Below are positions 1-8,568 of a stretch of DNA of 51,302 nt, piece by piece. The stretch comes from JBDRED01 sp043820025 [NCBI: Elusimicrobiota bacterium] (GTDB taxonomy: Bacteria; RUG730; JBDRED01), in NCBI GenBank assembly GCA_043820025.1, contig JBDRED010000016.1, positions 1 through 51,302 of the forward strand, in the 5' to 3' direction. The notes beneath the pieces were generated by a model. The model was not told the origin of the DNA. It saw only the letters and a program-made list of their open reading frames with translations, and ran no database searches. Positions within the stretch are counted from its first letter, which is position 1. Each line of letters starts with the position of its first letter. The position numbers and the translations under genes were made by a program.

Positions 1-1
1 C

Positions 2-3000
2 ACAGCTAATCTATACTCAGCACCTGATGTAACAATAAAACTTGAAACTAATGACGGGTCCAGCTCTGTAGATATAAATGATTCTTCAGATAACAATATC
101 TTTAGGATAACCTCAGATGGAGATATATCCGCGGATGAGATGAGCGTAAGCACTATCCAAGCAGTTGGCTCTGGCGGATTAGCATTATTAGATGATGGGA
201 ATAATCCCGGATTATTTATTAAAGATGGTGGGAATGTTGAAGTTGGCGCAGGTAAAAGTTTAACCATTGCGGATACAGGCGGCAGACAATTTAGCATACA
301 ATATCAAGCTTATCCTGAGGTTATAATTCAAAATAAAAGCGGTGGGAAATGGACAAGATTTACAGAGGCTACAGGTAAAAATGTTTTAGGCATCTGGAAT
401 AGCGGAGATAGTAGTGGTGTAATAATTTCTACTAAAACTCCAGGAGCAACATATTTCCCGCCAGCAAAAGGATTATGGGTTCAAGGTAATGTCGGGATAG
501 GAAATGATAACTACGGAAATACAGCAACAACATTAGAGGTAGCAGGCAGTGGTTCATTTACCGGGTCTGTAGGCATTGGCACAACTCAGCCAAGCGCAGA
601 CCTTGAAATATATTCAGGAAGCTCTGACAGAGAATTAAAGATAGCAGGAACAGGGTCAAACTCATGGAACGCAAGATTGTTATTATCACGATCAGCGGCT
701 TTGCGCGCGGCAGGTATCTGGATTACCGACAGATCGGCAACAGAATCAGATTCATTTATTGGCGTGCCTTATGGGGGTGGCGGTATAACATTCGGATATG
801 GGACAAGCCCTGAAGGCAAGTCAGATTCAAAAATGTTTCTAAGTAATGGCGGTAATCTAGGTATAGGCACAACAAACCCTACGCAAAAATTAGAAGTCGC
901 AGGAATAGTAAAATCATCGGGCGTATATGCTCGTGGAGCAGACGGACTAAAACTTTATAATGATGGAGGCGAGGGAATATTTATAACAGACGGAGGCCGA
1001 GTAGGAATAGGGTCAAACAGCCCTGGCCAAAAATTAGATATTGCCGGAGGCAGTATCCGTCTTGACGATGGACAACAATTAGATTTTGGAGATAATTATA
1101 GAGTATTAAAGTATCAGTCAGGATCGCCGCAGTATATGTCTCTGCAAAGTCCTGAAGACTTAGCTGTAATTATAGATAATAATAATACCGGCTCTATTAA
1201 TAAATTCAGCGTAATGAGGGACTCAACTAACCCGGCAGTAGCCACAACAATATTTTCGGTTGCAGAAACAGGCAAGGTTTATTCATCAGGTAATATTGGA
1301 ATAGGCACAACAAACCCAACAGCAGCAATATGGGTATCAACAACAACAGGTAAGGGAGACATATATTTATCAGGCGGGTTAAACGGCGCAGCTTATGGAT
1401 TATCTTTAACCGGAGGACATATAGGCGGAACTTATGGAACATGGAATGGAGGAGGAGCAACTGTATTCTCAAATTATGACCATAAATTCAAATTCATCAA
1501 TATAGGTACCGGAGTTTATGATGTAGAAATATCATCAGGCGGAAGTTTTATAGGCGCAGAAATAAAAGCAATAGATTCTACAGGCTTAAAGGTATATGAT
1601 GACGGTGGTAATGGGTTATTTGTTCAAGATGGCGGTAATGTCGGGATTGGCACAACCAACCCAAGCGAAAAATTACATGTAATAGGCGATATATTATCAA
1701 GCGCAACAATACAGGCGCCAATAGGCGACTTCACGGATATTTATGTTTCAACAATACGCGCGCATTCGCCAATAATAATTGCAAACGAAACAAACAATGT
1801 CTTATTCACAGGCGCTGGTAATGTAGGAATAGGAACAGGAGCGCCTATAGGTCCGCTTGAGGTGTACTCAACGGATAATAATACTCCTATAAGACTTACT
1901 GCAACCAGCGGCACACCCCAGACATTTAATCTTTATTCAGCAACCGGTGCAAACAGCTTAGGCACAGGTTTTTATATCCAAGATGTAACTGCTTCAGGAG
2001 CAGTAAGATTAAAAATAAATGCAGATGGTAATGTAGGCATAGGCACAACAAATCCAACTAATAAACTCCAGATTGGCGGCGCATCAAGAATAACTATAAG
2101 CTCTACCAGCTATTCGCTCATAGGCACACTTAACGCTGATGGCGCAGACAATACAAGAATAGTGTTAAGCGGCTATAACCGTCCGGGATATGGCGGTCGA
2201 ATTGATTATACATTGGCGCAGAATGGAATAGATCCTAATCATGTATTCTGGAAAGGCAGTACAGAGCTAATGCGTCTTACAGGCGCTGGCAATCTAGGAA
2301 TAGGCACATCAAACCCAAGTGCAATGCTGGATATAAGCAAAGATCTACCAAACGGAACAAGAATAGCAAAGTTTTATGACACATCAATGACACAATATGG
2401 CGGAGAAAAGGTATATCTTCATTTAGGACAGAGTGATAGTAATGGTAATACAGGAGAGATTGCTTTTTGTTACAGAGCTAATGATGATACATATAATTAT
2501 ATGCAATTTGGTTTCCATTCAAGTGCGAATTTATATTTACAGAACAATACAGGGCATGTAGGCATAGGAATAACAAATCCAGCAGCGCCATTATTTGTAG
2601 AGGGATCTGAGTGGATAAACAGCGGCTGGGTAGGTAGCAGTACTGATTACTGGGATGACTATTTTTATTACGGTGGAGAAGTAAATAGAAGCCCAACAGA
2701 AACAAACTATGAGGAATTGACTATAGTAGCAAATGGAAGCATAGGCGGAAGAACATTCTATACATGGTCAGATAAACGTATAAAGAATATTCTAGATTAC
2801 CCAAAACCAAAGAGTTCTTTAGAATTAGTGAATAAATTAAAAGTAGCAGATTATAAATATAAAGATGCAAAAGAGCGAGGAAAATATACTATACAGAAAG
2901 GTTTTATAGCGCAGGAAGTAGAAGAGGTATGCCCTGAAGCAATAACAGATACAATTCAATATATACCGGACATATACTCGGCAAGTGAAAAAATACAGTA

Positions 3001-3349
3001 TGATAAAACTAAAGGCGAATTAACGATAGTATTAGATAAAGAACATGAATTAAAGAAAGGCGACCAGGTAAGGATAATGATGAAAACAGGCAGAAAGGAT
3101 AAAGAGGTATCTAAGGTGATATCATCTAAAGCATTTATAGTAAATTACGTAAGAGAAGAGGAATTGGGAGATGATAATAGGGTCTTTGTATATGGAAAAC
3201 AGGTAAATGATTTTAAGACAATAGAATATGATTATTTATATGCGATGGGCATAGGAGCAATACAGGAACTATCCAAAGAATTAGAAGATCAAAAAAACAT
3301 AATTAACTCGCTTCAAAAAGAAATAAATGATCTAAAAAAGAATAATTGA
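2..3349 (+). CDS. Fibre-like repeat protein with C-terminal S74 self-chaperone domain (5' end outside window)
   Basis: The frame is open to the left window edge, so the ATG at 140 is probably internal and the gene is cut. The visible part carries about ten copies of a short motif of the type VGIGTTNPxxKLEV, spaced 40-120 residues apart. This motif is typical of large bacterial and phage-like fibre proteins. The last ~195 residues look like a peptidase S74 (intramolecular chaperone) domain: SDKRIKNI near nt 2765, GFIAQEVEEV about 45 residues later, and a closing coiled-coil-like helix. In this family the domain trimerises the fibre and cuts itself off at the Ser of the SDxR motif. Glycine, serine and threonine richness and the lack of hydrophobic segments fit an extracellular fibre. 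The role (adhesin or surface fibre) is inferred. The stop codon overlaps the -35 box of cstA. Confidence 0.8.
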   Translation, partial: TANLYSAPDVTIKLETNDGSSSVDINDSSDNNIFRITSDGDISADEMSVSTIQAVGSGGLALLDDGNNPGLFIKDGGNVEVGAGKSLTIADTGGRQFSIQYQAYPEVIIQNKSGGKWTRFTEATGKNVLGIWNSGDSSGVIISTKTPGATYFPPAKGLWVQGNVGIGNDNYGNTATTLEVAGSGSFTGSVGIGTTQPSADLEIYSGSSDRELKIAGTGSNSWNARLLLSRSAALRAAGIWITDRSATESDSFIGVPYGGGGITFGYGTSPEGKSDSKMFLSNGGNLGIGTTNPTQKLEVAGIVKSSGVYARGADGLKLYNDGGEGIFITDGGRVGIGSNSPGQKLDIAGGSIRLDDGQQLDFGDNYRVLKYQSGSPQYMSLQSPEDLAVIIDNNNTGSINKFSVMRDSTNPAVATTIFSVAETGKVYSSGNIGIGTTNPTAAIWVSTTTGKGDIYLSGGLNGAAYGLSLTGGHIGGTYGTWNGGGATVFSNYDHKFKFINIGTGVYDVEISSGGSFIGAEIKAIDSTGLKVYDDGGNGLFVQDGGNVGIGTTNPSEKLHVIGDILSSATIQAPIGDFTDIYVSTIRAHSPIIIANETNNVLFTGAGNVGIGTGAPIGPLEVYSTDNNTPIRLTATSGTPQTFNLYSATGANSLGTGFYIQDVTASGAVRLKINADGNVGIGTTNPTNKLQIGGASRITISSTSYSLIGTLNADGADNTRIVLSGYNRPGYGGRIDYTLAQNGIDPNHVFWKGSTELMRLTGAGNLGIGTSNPSAMLDISKDLPNGTRIAKFYDTSMTQYGGEKVYLHLGQSDSNGNTGEIAFCYRANDDTYNYMQFGFHSSANLYLQNNTGHVGIGITNPAAPLFVEGSEWINSGWVGSSTDYWDDYFYYGGEVNRSPTETNYEELTIVANGSIGGRTFYTWSDKRIKNILDYPKPKSSLELVNKLKVADYKYKDAKERGKYTIQKGFIAQEVEEVCPEAITDTIQYIPDIYSASEKIQYDKTKGELTIVLDKEHELKKGDQVRIMMKTGRKDKEVSKVISSKAFIVNYVREEELGDDNRVFVYGKQVNDFKTIEYDYLYAMGIGAIQELSKELEDQKNIINSLQKEINDLKKNN

Positions 3350-3373
3350 CAATTCCCTGTTTAAGAATAAAAT
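3346..3373 (+). promoter_or_regulatory. Promoter of cstA, probably giving a leaderless mRNA
   Basis: TTGACA (3346-3351), a 16-bp spacer and TAAAAT (3368-3373) are followed by 7 nt and then the ATG at 3381. No Shine-Dalgarno sequence precedes that ATG. The -35 box overlaps the stop codon of the fibre gene, so cstA appears to have its own promoter with +1 at or beside the start codon. Confidence 0.55.
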
Positions 3374-3380
3374 ATAAGAC

Positions 3381-5000
3381 ATGCTTACATTAATATTTAT
3401 CTCTTCAATAATTATTTTTATAGTTGCATACAGATTTTATGGAGCTTTTCTATCCAAAAAATTTGATATTCATAATAAAAACCTAACTCCTGCGCATACA
3501 GAGAACGACGGCGTGGATTATGTGCCTACGCATGTAGCTATGCTCTTTGGACATCATTTCTCATCAATTGCAGGCGCAGGCCCTATAGTAGGGCCTATTA
3601 TTGCAGCCATGTATTTTGGATGGCTGCCTGCGCTGATCTGGATAATTGTAGGTTCAATATTTGTTGGAGGCCTGCACGACTATGCCGCAATAGTTGCCTC
3701 TTTAAGAAACAAAGGAAAATCAATCGGCGAGATCGCGAAAAACGCTATGGGTGAAAAAGTATTTCACGCGCTCCTATTATTTTTGCTTATATGCATAGAA
3801 TATGTTTTAGTGGTTTTTTCTGATCTTACCGCAACAACCTTTGCAAGTAACGGCAGTGTTGCCACATCCTCTGTTTTTTATATATTTGCAGCATTAATTT
3901 TTGGAGCTGTTCTCTATAAATTCAAGGCAAATCTAACGAAAATTTCTGCGCCGTTTGTTATTCTGATTTTTGTAATTATCGTGATAGGATTTTTCTTTCC
4001 AATGCCGTCGTTTGCTTTATTTGGTCTTTCCGCAAAACAAACCTGGCTCATAATATTACTCATATATTGTTTTATTGCGTCAATTATGCCGGTCTGGGCT
4101 CTGCTTCAGCCTAGGGACTACTTATCATCGTTCTTGCTGTATTTTGCAGTGATAGTATCATTTATTGGTTTATTGTTTACAAAAAATACAATAAATTTTC
4201 CATATTTTATCGCAATTAATGAAAGATCGTCTCATAATTTAACGCTTTTTCCGGTTTTGTTCATCACAGTAGCATGCGGCGCAGTATCCGGCTTTCACGC
4301 TCTTGTATCATCGGGAACAACCGCGAAACAGCTTTCAAAGGAAACAGACGCAAAGATAGTAGGTTATGGAGGAATGCTTGTGGAAGGCATAGTAGCGATA
4401 ATAGCTTTAGCGACAATAATGATGCTTTCTCACAGCGAGGCAGTAAGCCTAAGCAATCCTTTGGTAATTTTCTCCCATGGAATAAGCAGGTTTCTAGCTT
4501 TATTTGGAATCAATCCTTTGTTTGGCAAAACAGCAGGTCTTCTCATAATATCAACCTTTCTTCTTACAACGCTTGACAGCGCGACCAGAATAACGCGATA
4601 TTTATTCGAAGAACTTTTCAGTCTGAAGGGAAAAAAATCACGGTTTTTTTCAACAGGAATAGTATTAATTATGCCTTTGGCATTCGCTTTTTTAAAAATT
4701 AAGGATAAGACTACAGGCGCTGTATTGCCTGCATGGAATGCGATATGGCCGATTTTTGGAGCAACTAACCAGCTTCTGGCAGCTGTGACACTTACAGTTG
4801 TGATGTCATGGATGCATCATAAATACACACGAAAATCAATGTTTTTTATATGGATACCAACAATTTTTATGTATGCCGTAACATTATTTTCCCTAGTCAC
4901 GCATATCATCTATACGCCGATATTAATAATAAAAATAACCTCAATTATCCTAATAACGCTGTCTTTATTTATGGGATATGTGTATTTCGAAAAACATTAA
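3381..5000 (+). CDS. cstA: CstA-family carbon-starvation transporter
   Basis: A 539-residue polytopic membrane protein with roughly 14-16 hydrophobic segments. It carries CstA hallmarks: an early DGVDYVPTHVAMLFGHHFSS segment (about residues 44-62), the following AGAGPIVGP, then GGLHDYAA, and later SGFHALVSSGTTAKQL and WPIFGATNQLLAA. The family imports peptides or pyruvate during carbon limitation. Which substrate is used here cannot be read from sequence. The protein is shorter than the ~700-residue E. coli CstA, matching the short form found in many anaerobes and candidate phyla. No partner CstA/YjiX-type small protein is adjacent. The gene stands alone with its own promoter and is unrelated to its fibre neighbour. 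Confidence 0.93.
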   Translation: MLTLIFISSIIIFIVAYRFYGAFLSKKFDIHNKNLTPAHTENDGVDYVPTHVAMLFGHHFSSIAGAGPIVGPIIAAMYFGWLPALIWIIVGSIFVGGLHDYAAIVASLRNKGKSIGEIAKNAMGEKVFHALLLFLLICIEYVLVVFSDLTATTFASNGSVATSSVFYIFAALIFGAVLYKFKANLTKISAPFVILIFVIIVIGFFFPMPSFALFGLSAKQTWLIILLIYCFIASIMPVWALLQPRDYLSSFLLYFAVIVSFIGLLFTKNTINFPYFIAINERSSHNLTLFPVLFITVACGAVSGFHALVSSGTTAKQLSKETDAKIVGYGGMLVEGIVAIIALATIMMLSHSEAVSLSNPLVIFSHGISRFLALFGINPLFGKTAGLLIISTFLLTTLDSATRITRYLFEELFSLKGKKSRFFSTGIVLIMPLAFAFLKIKDKTTGAVLPAWNAIWPIFGATNQLLAAVTLTVVMSWMHHKYTRKSMFFIWIPTIFMYAVTLFSLVTHIIYTPILIIKITSIILITLSLFMGYVYFEKH

Positions 5001-5004
5001 AAGC

Positions 5005-5033
5005 TGGACATATTGACGAAGTCTATATATAAT
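5005..5033 (+). promoter_or_regulatory. Promoter of the ribbon-helix-helix-like gene
   Basis: TGGACA (5005-5010), a 17-bp spacer and TATAAT (5028-5033) form a near-consensus sigma-70 type promoter. The expected start near 5040 leaves a ~26-nt leader with AGGAGA at 5055-5060, 5 nt before the ATG at 5066. Confidence 0.6.
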
Positions 5034-5065
5034 TAAATTATATTTTTATTATCTAGGAGATATTG

Positions 5066-5458
5066 ATGGATACTGAAATCGTAGAAAACGACGCTCAGCA
5101 AATGCTTATTCCTGTGCAGGATATTCCAATTAAAAAAGCTAAACCTTCTGAAGAAAAAACAAAGATTATTCAAAAGCAAGCCATAGAAAAACCAAATACA
5201 CATAAAAAACAAATTAAAGAGCGTAAAGCAGATTACGTTCCTGTTAAAGAAAAAAAGGCCAAAGAAAAAACTGAAAACTCATCAATCAAGATGCCTGAGA
5301 GGAGGCGTTTAATAGCTCCTGTAAGGCAAACCTATCATATTGAAAAAGAACTCGTCGAAAAAGTCAAAATTTATGCTTATATTGAACGCATGAAAATATC
5401 AGAGGTAGTAAACCTGGCCTTAAAGGATTATTTAAAAGACAAGAAATTATCAATATAA
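5066..5458 (+). CDS. Lysine-rich protein with C-terminal ribbon-helix-helix-like segment
   Basis: The ATG at 5066 sits 5 nt after AGGAGA. The TTG just before it would be only 2 nt away, so the ATG is preferred. The first ~80 residues are lysine- and glutamate-rich, low in complexity and probably disordered. The last ~45 residues read as a short strand (RQTYHIEKEL) followed by two helices (VEKVKIYAYIERMKISEVVN, then LALKDYLKDKK). This is the pattern of ribbon-helix-helix or plasmid-partition-type DNA binders. The fold is assigned from this pattern only. It has its own promoter and lies upstream of the secreted-protein run, so it could regulate that run or itself, but nothing in the sequence proves either. 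Confidence 0.7.
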   Translation: MDTEIVENDAQQMLIPVQDIPIKKAKPSEEKTKIIQKQAIEKPNTHKKQIKERKADYVPVKEKKAKEKTENSSIKMPERRRLIAPVRQTYHIEKELVEKVKIYAYIERMKISEVVNLALKDYLKDKKLSI

Positions 5459-5465
5459 CGTGAAA

Positions 5466-5550
5466 TGTCATCCTGAGGATACTGTCCGAAGGATCTTCGA
5501 AAGAGGAACCTTAAACGGAGATTCTTCGGACAGTAACCCCCAGAATGACA
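5466..5550. repeat. Dispersed palindromic repeat, copy 1
   Basis: The element starts TGTCATCCTGAGG and ends CCCCAGAATGACA, near-perfect inverted ends (11 of 13 pair). Nested inside are ACTGTCCGAAG and CTTCGGACAGT, so the whole 85 bp can fold as a long hairpin. A related element lies at 10503-10583, and one half is present at 6442-6465. No coding capacity is seen. Confidence 0.75.
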
Positions 5551-5596
5551 GAGAATAAATTTTAATAAACTCAAATTAATTGAGTCAGGAGGGGAA

Positions 5597-6301
5597 ATGA
5601 AAAAAATTCTATTAGGAATTGTTTCGCTGTTTTTATTAGGTAGCGTTGCAAGCGCGGCATTTACAAGTATGAGCGTCTCAACAAACTCTGCAAGCGCATT
5701 GCTCACAGCCGCAGGCTCTGCTGAGATGATGGTTGAATTGAGGGATATTGTCGGAGCAGGTTATGGCGTTTCCGTAAGCTCAATTTATTGGAGCGGCATT
5801 ACTGTCGGCGTAACAGATTTTAAAGCGGCAGATACTGTGCTTGTTGTGCATGCTACGAGCACTGTCACAAATTGGGGAATAAGAATTTATACGGATAATA
5901 AAGATGGATCGGCAAATCCGCAGTATACGGGAACCGGCGATCCTGCAGGTCTTGTTGCAGGCGACGATGGAGCAATAACTCTTCCAATGTGCTGGAGAAT
6001 AACCGCTAATACTACTGACACGCTGAATATTCTAGAAGATGGGTCAAATAAACTCTATGAACAAAGCTTAGGTTCGTCATATAATTGCTATGTATGGATG
6101 CAGGATTTCAATACAACAGGTTTTTATAGCGATGATTATGCTGTTATTTGGAATGAGAATGGAATCCATCATGCTGAAGGCGCTAACTGGGGCGCGTCAG
6201 CATCGCCAAATTTCATATATCTTGGCGCTAAATTTACAAATGCGACATCGCCGAGAACATACTCAACCAATCAGCTAAAGGTCGAGCTGTATTGCGAATA
6301 A
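5597..6301 (+). CDS. Secreted protein of unknown function, prototype of a shared surface domain
   Basis: Starts at an ATG with a strong AGGAGG (5587-5592). A signal peptide covers about residues 1-20 (MKKILLGIVSLFLLG, cleavage after ASA). The mature ~210 residues contain WGIRIYTDN, YTG, PAGL, LPMCWR and a C-terminal TNATSPRTY motif. The same order of motifs is found in the C-terminal ~190 residues of the protein encoded at 6493-8538, so the two are paralogues and this one is the domain alone. I do not recognise the family. The size, signal peptide and beta-rich composition would suit a pilin-like or surface-layer subunit, and the neighbour at 8569 resembles a pilus chaperone, but that link is inference. 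An ACTCAA/TTGAGT inverted repeat (5569-5585) lies just upstream of the ribosome site. Confidence 0.8.
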   Translation: MKKILLGIVSLFLLGSVASAAFTSMSVSTNSASALLTAAGSAEMMVELRDIVGAGYGVSVSSIYWSGITVGVTDFKAADTVLVVHATSTVTNWGIRIYTDNKDGSANPQYTGTGDPAGLVAGDDGAITLPMCWRITANTTDTLNILEDGSNKLYEQSLGSSYNCYVWMQDFNTTGFYSDDYAVIWNENGIHHAEGANWGASASPNFIYLGAKFTNATSPRTYSTNQLKVELYCE

Positions 6302-6379
6302 GAAAGAGGGATCTAGGGTTATTTGATGCGGGGTCGTGGAAAAGCAGGAATCTTTGATAGATAATCATCTGCGATGTAT

Positions 6380-6399
6380 GGGTTTGATTCATCAAACCC
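6380..6399. repeat. Perfect short palindrome (GGGTTTGAT arms)
   Basis: GGGTTTGAT and ATCAAACCC flank a 2-nt centre, a 9-bp perfect palindrome in the spacer after the first secreted gene. It has the style of a dispersed intergenic repeat and stands next to a second palindrome of similar design. Confidence 0.6.
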
Positions 6400-6410
6400 G
6401 CTTCGTTATT

Positions 6411-6434
6411 AGGGGCTTGATAAATCAAGCCCCT
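6411..6434. repeat. Perfect short palindrome (AGGGGCTTGAT arms)
   Basis: AGGGGCTTGAT and ATCAAGCCCCT flank a 2-nt centre, giving 11-bp perfect arms. The core TTGAT/ATCAA is shared with the palindrome at 6380-6399, which suggests one repeat family. It could act as a transcription attenuator between the two secreted genes, but there is no T-tract. Confidence 0.6.
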
Positions 6435-6441
6435 ACAAAGA

Positions 6442-6465
6442 TCCTGAAACAAGTTCAGGATGACA
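6442..6465. repeat. Half copy of the TCAGGATGACA repeat
   Basis: TCCTGAA (6442-6448) and TTCAGGA (6454-6460) form a hairpin. The right end TTCAGGATGACA matches the outer end of the elements at 5466-5550 and 10503-10583. The ATG inside it (6460-6462) happens to be in frame with the following gene. Confidence 0.6.
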
Positions 6466-6492
6466 AAAATAGCACATCACAACGGGGTTAAT

Positions 6493-8538
6493 TTGAAAAA
6501 AGGCTTTTTAACTTTACTATTACTTATTATGATTTGTTCGCAACTCTTTGCCGGAGCTTATAAAATATTTTCAGAGCATTATAAAGACGGCGCAAAGATG
6601 GTGGATACAGTCACGGATTATGACCAAATAAAGCTTGAGCTTTGGACATGGGAGGGATCAAATCCTCTAACAACAAATTTCTTCGGGACAAAATATGATG
6701 AATTTACAGAGGGTGGAAAAAGTGTAATGGGTTCGTTTGACCCGGGCGCAAACTATACAGCAACCGCTTTTTTATTTTATACTGATCCTGCAGTTGATAA
6801 ATTCGATCATCCCAATGATCTCAGTAATTATAAATATTTATTATTTGATATTAAATCATCTACGCAAAATATCAATTTCAAGGTAGTGTGGAAATCAGGC
6901 GCATCTTCATCTTCATCAAGAACCAAATCATTATCATCTTTAATTAGTGGGGACAGAGATAACTGGTATACTGTTAAAATAGCCACTTCTGATGCTTCAT
7001 TTGTAGGAGTAAATTTTTCTCAGATAATAGAATTCGATTTTTTAACAACCAATGCAAGCGCAACATATTATATAGATAATTTTATTTTCATTGAAGATGA
7101 TATTAATACTATAGATATTGCTCCGTCAGATACTATTGTTCCATCTGGAATGAGAAAGGTATTTTATTCAAACCCAAAGGACACAAGCAATGAGTTATCA
7201 GGCGAGACTGTCCCCTCATGGCAGAGAAAGGTAAGCGGCGGAAACATCGGGACAGTGCCGTCATATAAACGGCATGAAATATTCTTTGACGCTGCGTCTA
7301 CTACTCCCGGCGCTGATATTTTAGGACAGATAGAGGTGTCATCGGATTCATTTTCAAATACTTATGAGACTAATATCACTGTATCGAGCGTTACCTGGCA
7401 GTCATCATATAATTTGTATAAGGATTCTGTTTTAAACGGCTCTTTAGGAATTTCTAAAGGCGGATCCGATACATGTACTTCTTCGGATGATAACACGATA
7501 TACACAGAAGGCAGTTATTCATTAAAGGTTGATTATAATGTTGCAGATAAAAATGGCTGGGCAACTGTATTTTTTTCAGAGCCGTCTCCGCGAGACATGA
7601 CGCCGGAATTTTCCAGCTCAACAGCTATATTGGATTTTTATGTTAAAACATCTACGGACTTGGTTATTAGTATAAGATCGGATAATATTACTGCCGGCGA
7701 AGAAACATCAAAATTCAGGCTTTCTGATTATGGTATTTTGTCAGATAATAATTGGCAGAGAGTTCAAATCTGCGTTGACGATTTTTTTCAGAGAGATCAA
7801 AGAATTGATTTTTCTACAATGACAGTTATATTTAATATCGGCTTAATCGGCGAATATCTTGGTTCCGGCGCATCAGGCACGTTTTGGATTGATGATATTA
7901 AATGGAGCACTACAGAAGAAATCTCTCCAAACTTTACAACTGCTCTAATGGAAGTATCAGCGCATACTTCAACAGATACATTGCATTGGTATCCGTCACT
8001 TCCTGAAGACTGGTTAGCATCCTTAGGATATATTAAGTTAAATCTGACTGTTTATAATAATATTTGGGGCGTACAGATTTATACTGACAATGAAGAATCC
8101 GACGCAAATCCGAAATATACAGGCGCCAATAATCCGGCCGGCCTCATAGCTGTTGATGATGGATCTGTAAGACTGCCTATGTGCTGGAGAGTGACTGAAA
8201 GCACAAAGACTGTTTCAGAATTATCTATTGCTGAAGTGACTGTAGGCTTGGATGTTAAGCTTTCCTCTGCGACTGACAGCGCATATTATACATGGCACTG
8301 GATGAAGGATAAGAATACTCCGGATGATCCAAACACTCTGGGAACGGATGAAGAGTTTGTGAATGGCGAGGATGGGATTATTGTTATGGACAGCGATAGA
8401 GGAATACAACACGGCGATGGAGCTTATTATTCTGCGCAATGTCCGGTATTTATTTATATAGGAACAAAATTTACAAACGCTACTACTCCAAGAGAATATA
8501 AAACAAATAAATTAAAGCTGGAATTATTCTCGGAGTAA
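6493..8538 (+). CDS. Secreted multidomain protein with two jelly-roll-like domains and the shared C-terminal domain
   Basis: The longest frame begins at an ATG (6460) inside a dispersed repeat. I prefer the TTG at 6493, which leads directly into a signal peptide (LKKGFLTLLLLIMICSQLFA). About residues 20-210 and 330-490 look like two galactose-binding or carbohydrate-binding jelly-roll domains, each ending in a motif of the type YYIDNFIF or FWIDDIKW. A short 'glycine-rich plus Trp' linker (GETVPSWQRK) lies between them. The last ~190 residues match the whole mature protein at 5597-6301, including IYTDN, LPMCWR and TNATTPREY. The protein probably binds surface or extracellular polysaccharide. 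The family of the C-terminal domain is unknown to me. Confidence 0.8.
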   Translation: MKKGFLTLLLLIMICSQLFAGAYKIFSEHYKDGAKMVDTVTDYDQIKLELWTWEGSNPLTTNFFGTKYDEFTEGGKSVMGSFDPGANYTATAFLFYTDPAVDKFDHPNDLSNYKYLLFDIKSSTQNINFKVVWKSGASSSSSRTKSLSSLISGDRDNWYTVKIATSDASFVGVNFSQIIEFDFLTTNASATYYIDNFIFIEDDINTIDIAPSDTIVPSGMRKVFYSNPKDTSNELSGETVPSWQRKVSGGNIGTVPSYKRHEIFFDAASTTPGADILGQIEVSSDSFSNTYETNITVSSVTWQSSYNLYKDSVLNGSLGISKGGSDTCTSSDDNTIYTEGSYSLKVDYNVADKNGWATVFFSEPSPRDMTPEFSSSTAILDFYVKTSTDLVISIRSDNITAGEETSKFRLSDYGILSDNNWQRVQICVDDFFQRDQRIDFSTMTVIFNIGLIGEYLGSGASGTFWIDDIKWSTTEEISPNFTTALMEVSAHTSTDTLHWYPSLPEDWLASLGYIKLNLTVYNNIWGVQIYTDNEESDANPKYTGANNPAGLIAVDDGSVRLPMCWRVTESTKTVSELSIAEVTVGLDVKLSSATDSAYYTWHWMKDKNTPDDPNTLGTDEEFVNGEDGIIVMDSDRGIQHGDGAYYSAQCPVFIYIGTKFTNATTPREYKTNKLKLELFSE

Positions 8539-8568
8539 AAACAGGAATTGAGAAATGGGAATCGGAGT

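Noticed and set aside
2-3349. Prophage tail-fibre interpretation
   Set aside because: S74 domains and VGIGTTNP repeats occur in phage, but no other phage gene is present in 51 kb; a host surface fibre is more likely.
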